Shown: positions 16,196-25,675 of the stretch, one piece after another
How the letters are laid out: each line of letters begins with the position of its first letter
How positions within the stretch are numbered: the stretch's first letter is position 1
NCBI RefSeq assembly: GCF_900236475.1
Contig: NZ_LT963352.1
Coordinates: 4,604,501 to 4,668,500, forward strand
Reading direction: 5' to 3'
Length of the DNA stretch: 64,000 nucleotides
Origin: Streptomyces chartreusis NRRL 3882
GTDB lineage: Bacteria > Actinomycetota > Actinomycetes > Streptomycetales > Streptomycetaceae
Made by a program: the position numbers and the translations under genes
Notes under the pieces: generated by a model
Databases searched by the model: none
What the model saw: only the letters and a program-made list of their open reading frames with translations
Told to the model about the DNA's origin: nothing

Positions 16196-17944
16196 TCAGC
16201 GCTTGCGGCGCCGGCCCCTCCCCCCGCGTGCCGGGGCCGCGACCGCCTCCGCGGCCGGCTGCGCTCCCGAGCGGTCCGCCGAGACCACCAGTGCCGCCAG
16301 CGCCGTGGTGACCGGCACCGAGGCGACCAGGCCGATCGAACCGACCAGCGTGCGCACGATCTCCTCCGCGACCAGCTCGCTGTTGGCGACCGTCCCGACA
16401 CCGCTCTGCGCGATGGAGAACAGCAGGAGCAGCGGCAGCGCGGCACCCGCGTACGCGAGGACGAGCGTGTTGACGACCGAGGCGATGTGGTCGCGGCCGA
16501 TCCGGATCCCCGCGCGGTACAGGCCCCGCCAGCCCATGGACGGGTTGGCCTCGTGCAGCTCCCACACCGCCGACGTCTGTGTGACCGTCACGTCGTCGAG
16601 CACGCCGAGCGATCCGATGATGACGCCGGCGAGCAGCAGACCACTCATGTCGATCGTCGGGTAGAGCCCGTGGATCAGACCGGTGTTGTCGTCGGTGTTG
16701 CCGGTGAGCGCGGCCCAGTCGATGAACAGCGAGCCGAGAACGCCGATCAGCAGCAGCGAGACGAGGGTGCCGAGCACCGCCACGGAGGTCCGGGCGGACA
16801 GGCCGTGACACAGATACAGGGCGATGAGCATGATGGCGCTCGCGCCCACCACCGCCACGAGCAGCGGGTTCGAGCCCTGAAGGATCGCGGGCAGGATGAA
16901 GAAGTTCAGCACCAGGAAGCTGATGGCCAGTGCGACCAGGGCCATGACACCCCGCAGTCGCCCGACGACCACGACGGCGAGGGCGAAGATGCCGGCGAGC
17001 AGCGCCATGGGCAGGCGGCGGTTGATGTCGGTGACCGAGTACTGGAGGTCCTTCGGCGCGGAGGGCTCGTAGGCGACCACGACCTTCTGGCCCTCGTGCA
17101 ACTGGCGGGACTGGTCCGGCTGGACGATCTCGGTGAAGGTACGGCCCTTGTCCTTGCCGCTGTCGACCCGGATCGTCGCCCGCTTGCAGGTCCCCTTCTC
17201 CTGCTGCACAGCGGAGGAACCCTCGGCGGTGGAGGTGTCGCCGGTCGGCGGGACGCCCGAGGCGCCGGCCTCCTTGCAGCTCACCGCCACGACCTTGGTG
17301 ACCGAGGCCTGCTGCGTCTGCCGGTCGAAGCCGACGCCGGTGCGCTCGTGCGGCGGGGCCCCGCCCGGCCACAGCACGGCGAGACCGACCAGCACGGCAG
17401 CGGCGAACGGGATCAGGACCGCCGCGATGACCTTGCGCAGGTGCATCGAGACCGGCGTGGCAGGGCCGTGGCTGTGACTGTGCCCGTGCCCGCCGCCCGG
17501 GGCGGAGCCGGGTCCGTTTCCGTGACCGTGCCCGTCGCCGCCGCCGTGGCCGTTGCGCCCACCGTGCCCATGGCCGCCGCCGGGGCCGTGGCCTTCGCCG
17601 TACCCGTCGTCTCCGCCGCGCCCGTGGCCTCCGCCGGGCCTGTCGCCTTGTCCGTGCTCGTGCCCGTACCCGTTGCCTCCGCCGGGTCGGTCGCTTTCCC
17701 TGGGGCCGGGGCCGGAATCGTGCCAGCTGCCGGAGCCGGCCCCATACGTACCGGCCGGACCGGCCGCACCGGCACCCTGCCCGCTGCCGGGACCTGGCCT
17801 GTGCCCCTGCGTCTGCCCCCGGGCAGGCCCGAACCCGCCCCCGGCGGCGAAATCGTGCTCGCGCCCACGGCCGTTGCCGTTGCCGGCGCCGGACCCGCGG
17901 GGCGGTTCGGGCGGTGGGTAAGGAGGACGCTGCGTCGTGGTCAC
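16196..17944 (-). CDS. YibE/F-like multi-pass membrane protein with Gly/His-rich N-terminus
   Basis: A 582-aa membrane protein. Residues 1 to about 165 are low complexity, Gly/Pro-rich and then strongly His-rich (repeats of GHGHG, GGGHG and SHSHG). After the first membrane helix (IPFAAAVLVGLAVLWPGG) is an external domain (about 195-300) with two Cys. At least seven helices follow, containing the YibE/F pattern VIIGSLGVLDDVTVTQTSAVWEL. The family's function is unknown. The His-rich cytosolic tail could bind Ni, Zn, Co or Cu; this is inferred from composition only. The C-terminus is basic (GRGRRRKR). The gene is divergent from thiC, with 254 bp between starts including its riboswitch. Confidence 0.82.
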   Translation of the reverse strand: MTTTQRPPYPPPEPPRGSGAGNGNGRGREHDFAAGGGFGPARGQTQGHRPGPGSGQGAGAAGPAGTYGAGSGSWHDSGPGPRESDRPGGGNGYGHEHGQGDRPGGGHGRGGDDGYGEGHGPGGGHGHGGRNGHGGGDGHGHGNGPGSAPGGGHGHSHSHGPATPVSMHLRKVIAAVLIPFAAAVLVGLAVLWPGGAPPHERTGVGFDRQTQQASVTKVVAVSCKEAGASGVPPTGDTSTAEGSSAVQQEKGTCKRATIRVDSGKDKGRTFTEIVQPDQSRQLHEGQKVVVAYEPSAPKDLQYSVTDINRRLPMALLAGIFALAVVVVGRLRGVMALVALAISFLVLNFFILPAILQGSNPLLVAVVGASAIMLIALYLCHGLSARTSVAVLGTLVSLLLIGVLGSLFIDWAALTGNTDDNTGLIHGLYPTIDMSGLLLAGVIIGSLGVLDDVTVTQTSAVWELHEANPSMGWRGLYRAGIRIGRDHIASVVNTLVLAYAGAALPLLLLFSIAQSGVGTVANSELVAEEIVRTLVGSIGLVASVPVTTALAALVVSADRSGAQPAAEAVAAPARGGRGRRRKR

Positions 17945-18024
17945 CGACCGATCATCGCAAGAACGAGGGGGGCCCTCTGTTCACCGCGCCAGAATTGCCG
18001 CTAGCGTGGAGGCACCTTTTGTAC

Positions 18025-18190
18025 ACGCGGGAGCTCGGAGCACCGGGCTGAGAGGGCGCTGACCTCCGTCCCAGCGATGTTTCACATGAAACATCACCGA
18101 AGTCGAGTGATGTTTCACACGGAACGTCGGCAGACGGAAGCCGCTGCGTCGACCGCCGAACCTGTTACCGGGTAATGCCGGCGTAGGGAG
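18025..18190 (+). promoter_or_regulatory. TPP riboswitch (THI element) upstream of thiC, with enlarged P3 arm
   Basis: The conserved thiamine-pyrophosphate aptamer blocks are present: GGGCTGAGAGGG (18045-18056) on the 5' side, and GAACCTGTTACCGGGTAATG with GCCGGCGTAGGGAG on the 3' side (about 18158-18190). The last lies directly before the thiC ribosome-binding region, which suits TPP-dependent blocking of translation. The aptamer is long because the variable arm between the blocks holds about 100 nt. That arm contains a parS-like palindrome and a partial second copy. A promoter TTCACC-16-TAGCGT (17980-18007) fits the start of this leader. Confidence 0.92.
18079..18092. other. parS-like site (one mismatch) inside the thiC riboswitch
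   Basis: GTTTCACATGAAAC, 13/14 to the ParB consensus (G to A at position 8). It lies in the variable arm of the TPP aptamer. A second, degenerate copy beginning GTTTCAC follows at 18112. Confidence 0.65.
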
Positions 18191-18198
18191 TAGGTCTC

Positions 18199-19983
<1,785 letters not shown>

Positions 19984-20003
19984 TCCGCCCGCACACAGGC
20001 CGA

Positions 20004-20038
20004 GGGCCGGGGACCGGTGGTCCCTGGTCCCCTGGCCC
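20004..20038. terminator. Hairpin terminator between thiC and the converging membrane-protein gene
   Basis: GGGCC-GGGGACC (20004-20015) pairs with GGTCCCC-T-GGCCC (20026-20038), with one bulged T and a 10-nt loop. It is positioned 21 nt after the thiC stop and can serve both strands. Confidence 0.7.
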
Positions 20039-20073
20039 GCGGGAGAGGCCCGGTCCGGGGCACTGCCCGACGG

Positions 20074-20940
20074 CTACTCCGGCTGGTGTTCCGGCCCTCC
20101 GAAGTCCGGGCTCGTGTAGTCCGGGCTGCTGAAGCTCGGCCGCGAGCCGCGGTCGCCGTCGTCCGGGCTGGTGAAACCCGGGCGGTCGTAGCCGAGATGC
20201 GGGATGCGGCTGACCGGCGTGGACGGGGCGGTGTGGTGCAGCGCGGCGGCCGCGTTCGGATCGACGAGGGCCTCCCGGAGGAAGGGCACGATGCCGCGTT
20301 CCAGCAGGGCCTCGCGCCAGGCCTCCCTGGCCCGGTCCACCTCCCCCTGTGCTTCGCCGTGCGGGCCGCCTTCGGCCGTCGGCTTGTTGCGCAGGGCGGT
20401 GATCAGCAGTCCCACCGCGGCGACGAGGATCGCGACCGCTGTCACGGCGCCGAACACCCAGCCCGTGGTGAGCATGGTCCGGGCGAACGTCTGCTCGGGG
20501 TTGAGCATCTGAAGGATGTAGCCGACGAGCAGGAAGATCGCCGCGGCGGTGCCGGCCAGGACGGGAGCGAGGACGGCGACGACGGCGACGGCGCCCGCGC
20601 CGGCGGTCTCGGCGACCTCGCCCATGGTGGCGGCGAGGCCCGCCGCACCCGTGTCCGGCTCGGAGGAGCCGGTCGCGCGCACGGCCGGTTGGCTGGACGG
20701 CGCCGGCTGCCGCTGTTCCTCGCGGACCTTGACGTAGTGCTGGTATTCGGTCGACGCGGCCGCCGTGATGAGCGCGGTGGCGTTCAGCGCCATGGTGCGC
20801 AGTTGCTCGGGGTTGAGCCGCTGTCCGACAGCGGCCAGTTCCGGACGGTGTGGTGCGGAGCGCAGCGCCTCATCGAGGATCCGCTCGTATTCCTGGCGGT
20901 CCTCGCTCAGCAGGTGCTGCGGAACGCTGTTCATGTGCAT
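20074..20940 (-). CDS. Hypothetical two-helix membrane protein
   Basis: A 288-aa protein of unknown function. Residues 1 to about 75 are a soluble, charged region (SEDRQEYERILDEALRSAPH). Two membrane helices follow, AVAVVAVLAPVLAGTAAAIFLLVGYIL and GWVFGAVTAVAILVAAVGLLITAL. A C-terminal cytosolic tail contains AREAWREALLERGIVPFLREAL, then a disordered end with three short repeats of the type F-x-S-P-D (FTSPDD, FSSPDY, FGGPEH). The start MHMNSVPQH has a second in-frame ATG two codons on. Alternating Ser-Pro-Asp repeats could be phosphorylation or protein-binding sites; that is speculation. No neighbour suggests a pathway. Confidence 0.7.
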   Translation of the reverse strand: MHMNSVPQHLLSEDRQEYERILDEALRSAPHRPELAAVGQRLNPEQLRTMALNATALITAAASTEYQHYVKVREEQRQPAPSSQPAVRATGSSEPDTGAAGLAATMGEVAETAGAGAVAVVAVLAPVLAGTAAAIFLLVGYILQMLNPEQTFARTMLTTGWVFGAVTAVAILVAAVGLLITALRNKPTAEGGPHGEAQGEVDRAREAWREALLERGIVPFLREALVDPNAAAALHHTAPSTPVSRIPHLGYDRPGFTSPDDGDRGSRPSFSSPDYTSPDFGGPEHQPE

Positions 20941-21123
20941 CCCCCGATGCTCCGTAGGGCTTGGGGCTCGGCATGCTGACGAGCCGTCGGGCAGAAACGG
21001 AGGGGAGCCTGCTACGGATAAGCCGATGGTAGAGCCGTGAAGGTGGGCGGTGACAGGGGGTTTACCGAAATTGGCCCCTCAGCGGTCCGGTCCTGTGACG
21101 GGAAACGCCTGCCCGGTGAACGT

Positions 21124-22200
21124 TCACGTATCCAGCGGCAGTTGCTGGACCAGCAGCTTTCCGGCCATGGTCACGCCGCCGTCCATGGCGATGGCGAGTC
21201 CGTCGGCGTAGACGTGCGGCCCCTCGACCACGGGGTCGTTGCTGTCCTCGTCGTCCTCGGAGCCGACCTCGCCCAGCAGATACGGAATCGGGCTGTGACC
21301 GTGAACGATGCGGGTGCCCCCGTACGTATCGAGCAGGGAGCGCACGGCGTCCGCGCCGCCCTCGTCACGGAAGGAGAACCGCTTGGTGAACTTGCGGAAC
21401 AGGTCCCAGACCTCGTCCGCGTCGTTGCGCGTGAGCGTCTCGCGGACGGTGTCGTTGACCTCTTCGATGGAGCGGCCGTAGTCGAGGTAGGCGGTGGTGT
21501 CGGAGTGGACGAGCAGGTGGCCGTCGACTTCCTCGACGGCGTCCAGACGGGCCATCCACTGCAGGTGGTGGTCCTGGAGACGGTCCATGTCGGTCTTCTG
21601 GCCGCCGTTGAGCAGCCAGGCCGCCTGGAAAGTGGCGGTGCCCGCACCGGAGTTGACGGGAGTGTCGCCGAACCGCTTGGCGCCGAGCAGCAGCAGCTCG
21701 TGGTTGCCCATGAGCGCCTTGCAGTAACCGCCGGCCGCGGCGGCCTCGGCGGACAGCCGCATCACCAGGTCGATGACGCCGATGCCGTCGGGCCCGCGGT
21801 CGGTGAAGTCGCCGAGGAACCACAGCCGGGCGGTGCCCGCGCACCAGTGGCCGTCGGCGTCGAGGAGGCCCTTCTCCTGGAGGGCCGCCACCAGCTGGTC
21901 GAGGTAGCCGTGCACATCGCCCACGACGTAGAGCGGGCCCTGCCCGGTGTCGGCCTGCGGCGCTGCGACGGCCTCGGGGTCGACGGTCACCTGGACGGTG
22001 TCGCCCCGGTGGATCACGGGCAGATCGCGCTCGGTCGGCGTGTACCCCTCCGGGTAGGTCTCCTCGGGCGGCGGGGCGACCTCGCCGGGGTGGGCGCTGT
22101 GGACGTACGGACCGGTCTCGTGGACGTACGCGGGCACCCGGAAGTCGCGCAGCGTCGCCGTCCGCTCCACCTCGGGTCCCTGACCGGCCCCCTGAGTCAT
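21124..22200 (-). CDS. Calcineurin-like metallophosphoesterase
   Basis: A 358-aa protein. An N-terminal region of about 85 residues (with RDFRVPAYVHETGPYVHSAHPGE) precedes the phosphoesterase domain. That domain contains the dimetal motifs GDVHG (about 93), GDFTDRGPD (about 130), GNHE (about 165) and a C-terminal HGHSPI, so catalysis is expected. It resembles PrpE/ApaH-like serine/threonine or nucleotide phosphatases; the substrate is unknown. The ATG (MTQGAGQG) has GGAGGGG 4-8 nt upstream. It reads in the same direction as the LacI regulator gene, but 295 bp separate them. Confidence 0.88.
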   Translation of the reverse strand: MTQGAGQGPEVERTATLRDFRVPAYVHETGPYVHSAHPGEVAPPPEETYPEGYTPTERDLPVIHRGDTVQVTVDPEAVAAPQADTGQGPLYVVGDVHGYLDQLVAALQEKGLLDADGHWCAGTARLWFLGDFTDRGPDGIGVIDLVMRLSAEAAAAGGYCKALMGNHELLLLGAKRFGDTPVNSGAGTATFQAAWLLNGGQKTDMDRLQDHHLQWMARLDAVEEVDGHLLVHSDTTAYLDYGRSIEEVNDTVRETLTRNDADEVWDLFRKFTKRFSFRDEGGADAVRSLLDTYGGTRIVHGHSPIPYLLGEVGSEDDEDSNDPVVEGPHVYADGLAIAMDGGVTMAGKLLVQQLPLDT

Positions 22201-22495
22201 CGACCCCTCCACCATCGCGCCGCATCTGCACCGCATCGGACTGCCTGGTCGTAGCGGCCCGTGGGTGTCGTGGGCCCATCATAGGAATGCGGATCGCGCC
22301 ATGTGATGACCCAGGGGTGGTGAATCAGAGCAAGAGTCCAGTTCACCGCGGCTTTCGCCCCGATTGAGCCGGGCTTTGACCACCGTGTGACCATCCTCGC
22401 TTTCCTTCTCTTCGCGAGAACGATCCCTTCTCTCCGGGGGACCGGCCCCGTTTCTCCCCAGGAAGGCGATCGTCCCTTTACCCGGGTGTACCGGC
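22201..22495. other. Intergenic region between LacI-type regulator and phosphoesterase genes
   Basis: No gene was found. It contains TTCTC-5 nt-GAGAA (22406-22420), a small hairpin that may end LacI-gene transcription, and several pyrimidine-rich runs. The phosphoesterase promoter must lie in its left part. Confidence 0.4.
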
Positions 22496-23608
22496 CTACG
22501 TCTCCTCGGGTGACCGCGGCGGGCTGACCGTCGTGCGCGGCGGGCGCCGCTGGGACGACGTGCGCACGATCAGCTCCGTCGGTATCACCTGCTCCACCGG
22601 ACGGTCCGATTCCACTCCCTCGATGGCGTCGATGAGGAGCTGCACGACCGCCGTGCCGATCCGGCGCGGTTTGAGAGAGAGCGTCGTGATGGACGGCTCG
22701 GTGTTGGCGTACACGGTGGACTCGCTGCAACAGACCAGCAGCAGGTCGTCCGGTACGCGCAGGCCGTAGCGCCGGGCGGCGGCGAGCAGGTCGGTGCCGT
22801 TCGGGTCGAACAGCCCGTAGACCGCGTCCGGCCGGTCGGGTCGGGCGAGCAGCCGGTCGGCGGCGACGGCGCCCGCGCATGGATCGTGCGCCGGGTAGGC
22901 CTCGTACACCGGATCCTGGCCGACGCGCTCGCACCAGCGCAGGTACGCGGTGGTCGACAGGTGGGTGTACGTGTCGGTCGTCGTGCCGGTCAGCAGGCCG
23001 ATGCGGCGGGCGCCGGCGGCGGCCAGGTGGTCGAGGATGCCGAGGACGGCGGCCTCGTGGTCGTTGTCGACCCAGGCCGTGACCGGCAGCGAGCCGGCCG
23101 GGCGGCCGTCGGAGACGACCGGCAGGCCCTGCCGCACGAGTTCGCTGACGACCGGGTCCTGGTCGGAGGGGTCGATGACGACCGTGCCGTCCAGGGCGAC
23201 GTTCGACCACACGTCGTGGCGGGAGGTCGCGGGAAGGATGACGAGGGCGTAGCCGCGGGCGAGCGCCGCTGAGGTGGCGGCCCGCGCCATCTCGGCGAAG
23301 TACGCGAACTCGGTGAAGGTGAAAGGTTCATCCCCGTACGTGGTCACGGTCAGGCCGATGAGTCCCGACTTGCCGGTACGGAGGGTCCGGGCGGCGGCCG
23401 AGGGCCGGTAGCCCAGCCGGTCGGCGACCTCACGGACATGGCGCCGGGTGGCGTCCGGGAGCCGGCCCTTGCCGTTGAGGGCGTCGGAGACGGTCGTGAT
23501 GGAGACTCCGGCGGCGGCGGCCACGTCTCTGATACCCGCCCGGCCCGGCCGACTGCCTCGACGTGAGGTTTCCGCGCGGCTCACCTGGTGCTTCCCTGCT
23601 GCTGTCAT
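22496..23608 (-). CDS. LacI/GalR-family transcriptional regulator
   Basis: A 370-aa regulator with an extended basic N-terminus (residues 1 to about 25). The HTH (IRDVAAAAGVSITTVSDALNGKGRLP, about 26-51) and hinge helix (LGYRPSAAARTLRTGKSGLIGL) follow. The C-terminal domain is a periplasmic-binding-like effector fold, with a typical end MKxRRIGTAVVQLLIDAIEG (here SLKPRRIG). The effector is probably a sugar or nucleoside, but no transport or catabolic operon is adjacent. It is divergent from the hisC-like gene across 431 bp and is likely autoregulated; CGCATATGCG at 23650-23659 is a possible operator. Confidence 0.9.
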   Translation of the reverse strand: MTAAGKHQVSRAETSRRGSRPGRAGIRDVAAAAGVSITTVSDALNGKGRLPDATRRHVREVADRLGYRPSAAARTLRTGKSGLIGLTVTTYGDEPFTFTEFAYFAEMARAATSAALARGYALVILPATSRHDVWSNVALDGTVVIDPSDQDPVVSELVRQGLPVVSDGRPAGSLPVTAWVDNDHEAAVLGILDHLAAAGARRIGLLTGTTTDTYTHLSTTAYLRWCERVGQDPVYEAYPAHDPCAGAVAADRLLARPDRPDAVYGLFDPNGTDLLAAARRYGLRVPDDLLLVCCSESTVYANTEPSITTLSLKPRRIGTAVVQLLIDAIEGVESDRPVEQVIPTELIVRTSSQRRPPRTTVSPPRSPEET

Positions 23609-24039
23609 GGCGAGCCGATAGTAGGGCTCATGCGGTGGGGTAGTGCGGACGCATATGCGCGCGTTGACAGGTACGTTTCTGCATGATCATTGAGCTTCAA
23701 TTGCCTTGGAAACCAAGGGCGTTGAGCGCTCCCATGCCAGTACGTGACGTGGCGGCCCGCACGGGCCTGCCAAGTGGCCGATGTTGCGAAGAGGTCTCAA
23801 CTCACCTGCACGGGGGATGCGCGCCACGGCGTGCACTACCGGCGCGTAGATATATGTGCGGCGCGCCCCTGCATTCGTACGCCTTCGTACGGCGATGCCC
23901 CTGATGCCGCTGTGGCGCACGAGGCCGGCGCTCGTCGCGCCGTCGTGGCTATACGCAGCGGCGCCGAATCCTCATAAGGTGAGGAGTATTGGATGTCGGC
24001 GGCGGTCATGGGCCGCCGGTCTTCGCGAGGAGGACTGCG
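23609..24039. other. Divergent intergenic region between lacI-type and hisC-like genes
   Basis: No supported gene was found in 431 bp. Possible elements are CGCATATGCG (23650-23659), a consensus -35 TTGACA (23664-23669) with only a poor -10 after it, an inverted repeat GTACG/CGTAC near 23879-23892, and a -10 TAAGGT (23975-23980) that fits hisC transcription. Confidence 0.4.
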
Positions 24040-25119
24040 GTGAGCGAGACGAGCCCCAAGCTGCGCGCCGAGCTGGAGGGGATCCCCACCTACAAGCCGG
24101 GCAAGCCGGCCGCGGCGGGTGGGCCGGTGGCCTACAAGCTGTCCTCCAACGAGAACCCCTACCCGCCGCTGCCGGGCGTGATGGAAACGGTGACGGCGGC
24201 GGTCGGCAACTTCAACCGCTACCCGGACATGGCCTGCACGGCGCTGATGAACGAGCTGTCCGAGCGGTTCGGCGTCCCCCTCTCCCACCTGGCCACCGGC
24301 ACCGGGTCGGTCGGTGTCGCACAGCAGCTGATCCAGGCCACGTCAGGTCCCGGCGACGAGGTCATCTACGCCTGGCGGTCCTTCGAGGCGTACCCGATCA
24401 TCACGCAGATCAGCGGCGCGACATCGGTGCAGGTGCCGCTGACGTCCGGTGATGTGCACGACCTCGACGCGATGGCCGACGCGATCACCGAGCGGACCCG
24501 GCTGATCTTCGTCTGCAACCCCAACAACCCGACGGGCACGGTCGTGCGGCGGGCGGAGCTGGAGCGCTTCCTCGATCGCGTGCCCGGTGATGTGCTGGTG
24601 GTGCTCGACGAGGCCTACCGCGAGTTCATCCGTGACCCCGAGGTGCCGGACGGTGTCGAGCTCTACCGAGACCGACCCAACGTCTGCGTCCTGCGGACCT
24701 TCTCCAAGGCCTACGGTCTCGCCGGCCTGCGCGTCGGGTTCGCCATCGCCCACGAGCCGGTGGCCGCGGCGCTGCGCAAGACAGCGGTCCCGTTCGGGGT
24801 GAGCCAGCTCGCGCAGGAGGCGGCGATCGCCTCGCTGCGTGCCGAGGACGAACTGTTCGGCCGGGTCGGGTCGCTGGTGTGTGAGCGCACGCGCGTGGTC
24901 GACGGGCTGCGCGCCCAGGGCTGGACGGTGCCCGAGACCCAGGCCAACTTCGTGTGGCTGCGGCTGGGGGAGCGCACGGTCCCGTTCGCGGAGGCGTGTG
25001 AGCAGGCGGGCGTGGTGATCCGGCCGTTCCCGGGCGAGGGTGTGCGGGTGACGGTCGGGGAGACCGAGGCGAACGACATCTTCTTGAAGGTGGCGGAAGG
25101 GTTCCGTAAGGAGCTGTAG
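24040..25119 (+). CDS. Histidinol-phosphate/aromatic aminotransferase (HisC family)
   Basis: A 359-aa fold-type I PLP aminotransferase. It begins SETSPKLRAELEGIPTYKPGKPAAAGGPVAYKLSSNEN, and contains NPNNPTG (substrate/PLP region), VVLDEAYREF and the Schiff-base lysine in FSKAYGLAGLRVGF (about 225). Substrates of the family are histidinol phosphate and aromatic amino acids. Streptomyces usually has hisC inside the his operon; this stand-alone copy may serve phenylalanine/tyrosine synthesis, and pheA lies about 20 kb away. GTG start with GAGGAGGA 6-7 nt upstream. Confidence 0.88.
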   Translation: MSETSPKLRAELEGIPTYKPGKPAAAGGPVAYKLSSNENPYPPLPGVMETVTAAVGNFNRYPDMACTALMNELSERFGVPLSHLATGTGSVGVAQQLIQATSGPGDEVIYAWRSFEAYPIITQISGATSVQVPLTSGDVHDLDAMADAITERTRLIFVCNPNNPTGTVVRRAELERFLDRVPGDVLVVLDEAYREFIRDPEVPDGVELYRDRPNVCVLRTFSKAYGLAGLRVGFAIAHEPVAAALRKTAVPFGVSQLAQEAAIASLRAEDELFGRVGSLVCERTRVVDGLRAQGWTVPETQANFVWLRLGERTVPFAEACEQAGVVIRPFPGEGVRVTVGETEANDIFLKVAEGFRKEL

Positions 25120-25133
25120 GGCTCCGAGCCTGG

Positions 25134-25526
25134 TCAGGCGTCCAGGAGTTCCACGCGCACGGGGTCGCCGTCCCGCACCGTCGCGAGCACTCCTGGGTCG
25201 CCGTCGATGCGGCCCAGGACGTTGCACGGGCTTGCGAGGCGGCACTCGTCGCCCTGCGAGATAGGCGTGGGTCCGTAGGGGAGGGCGAGGGCGTCGCCGT
25301 CGGTCCAGAAGGCGACCGTGCCCGGCTCGACTACCTCCCTGGCCCCTGTTTCACGTGAAACAGACACCCCTGTGTCGAAATACACCTCCTTGCCCCAAGT
25401 GCGTGCGGTCGAGACGAAGGGCAGTGCCTTGGCGAGGGCCTTGGTGGTCGGGGTGTCGTCGAGAGCGGCGGTGAGATGCCCCGCCGGCCAGGAGATCCGT
25501 ATCTGTAGTGATGGCGGTGTCTGCAT
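25134..25526 (-). CDS. Cyclophilin-like fold protein (DUF3830/TM1367-type)
   Basis: A 130-aa protein resembling the small cyclophilin-like superfamily: LTAALDDTPTTKALAKALPFVSTARTWGKEVYFDTG, then EPGTVAFWTDGDALALPYGPTPIS and PCNVLGRIDGD. Members have the cyclophilin barrel but usually lack prolyl-isomerase residues; function is unknown. A perfect parS site lies inside the frame and encodes part of the loop GVSVSRETGA, which looks like an insert between two conserved strands. The gene converges on hisC and is divergent from cydA; its start lies 150 bp from that of cydA, so its promoter may overlap the Rex-controlled region. Confidence 0.75.
   Translation of the reverse strand: MQTPPSLQIRISWPAGHLTAALDDTPTTKALAKALPFVSTARTWGKEVYFDTGVSVSRETGAREVVEPGTVAFWTDGDALALPYGPTPISQGDECRLASPCNVLGRIDGDPGVLATVRDGDPVRVELLDA
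25348..25361. other. parS site (perfect) inside a coding sequence
   Basis: Exact GTTTCACGTGAAAC within the cyclophilin-like gene. The protein tolerates it as a surface-loop segment (SVSRET). Confidence 0.92.
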
Positions 25527-25598
25527 GCCGTCGATTCAACAATATGTTGAAGCCCCGGCCAAGGGGTCGACTGTGACGGGGGAGACAGGGGGTCCCCT

Positions 25599-25627
25599 CT
25601 AGGTCCCGAAAGTCCGTGCTGCATAAT
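25599..25627 (+). promoter_or_regulatory. Candidate cydA promoter
   Basis: CATAAT at 25622-25627 is a good -10 hexamer. The -35 position (about 25599, CTAGGT) is poor, as often in Streptomyces. The Rex operator begins 11 nt downstream, near the expected start of transcription. Confidence 0.5.
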
Positions 25628-25637
25628 GGCTTGTGAA

Positions 25638-25653
25638 TGTGAACGCTTTCACA
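25638..25653. promoter_or_regulatory. Rex operator (ROP) of the cyd operon
   Basis: TGTGAACGCTTTCACA is a full-length palindromic match to the known Streptomyces Rex site TGTGAAC-N-TTCACA. Rex senses the NADH/NAD+ ratio and represses cydABCD until oxygen becomes limiting. The site lies 23 nt upstream of the cydA GTG. Confidence 0.92.
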
Positions 25654-25675
25654 AGCGTATGTAAGGAGCGGCGAC

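Noticed and set aside
18112..18125. GTTTCACACGGAAC as a tenth parS
   Set aside because: Three mismatches and no symmetric core; treated as part of the riboswitch arm repeat only.
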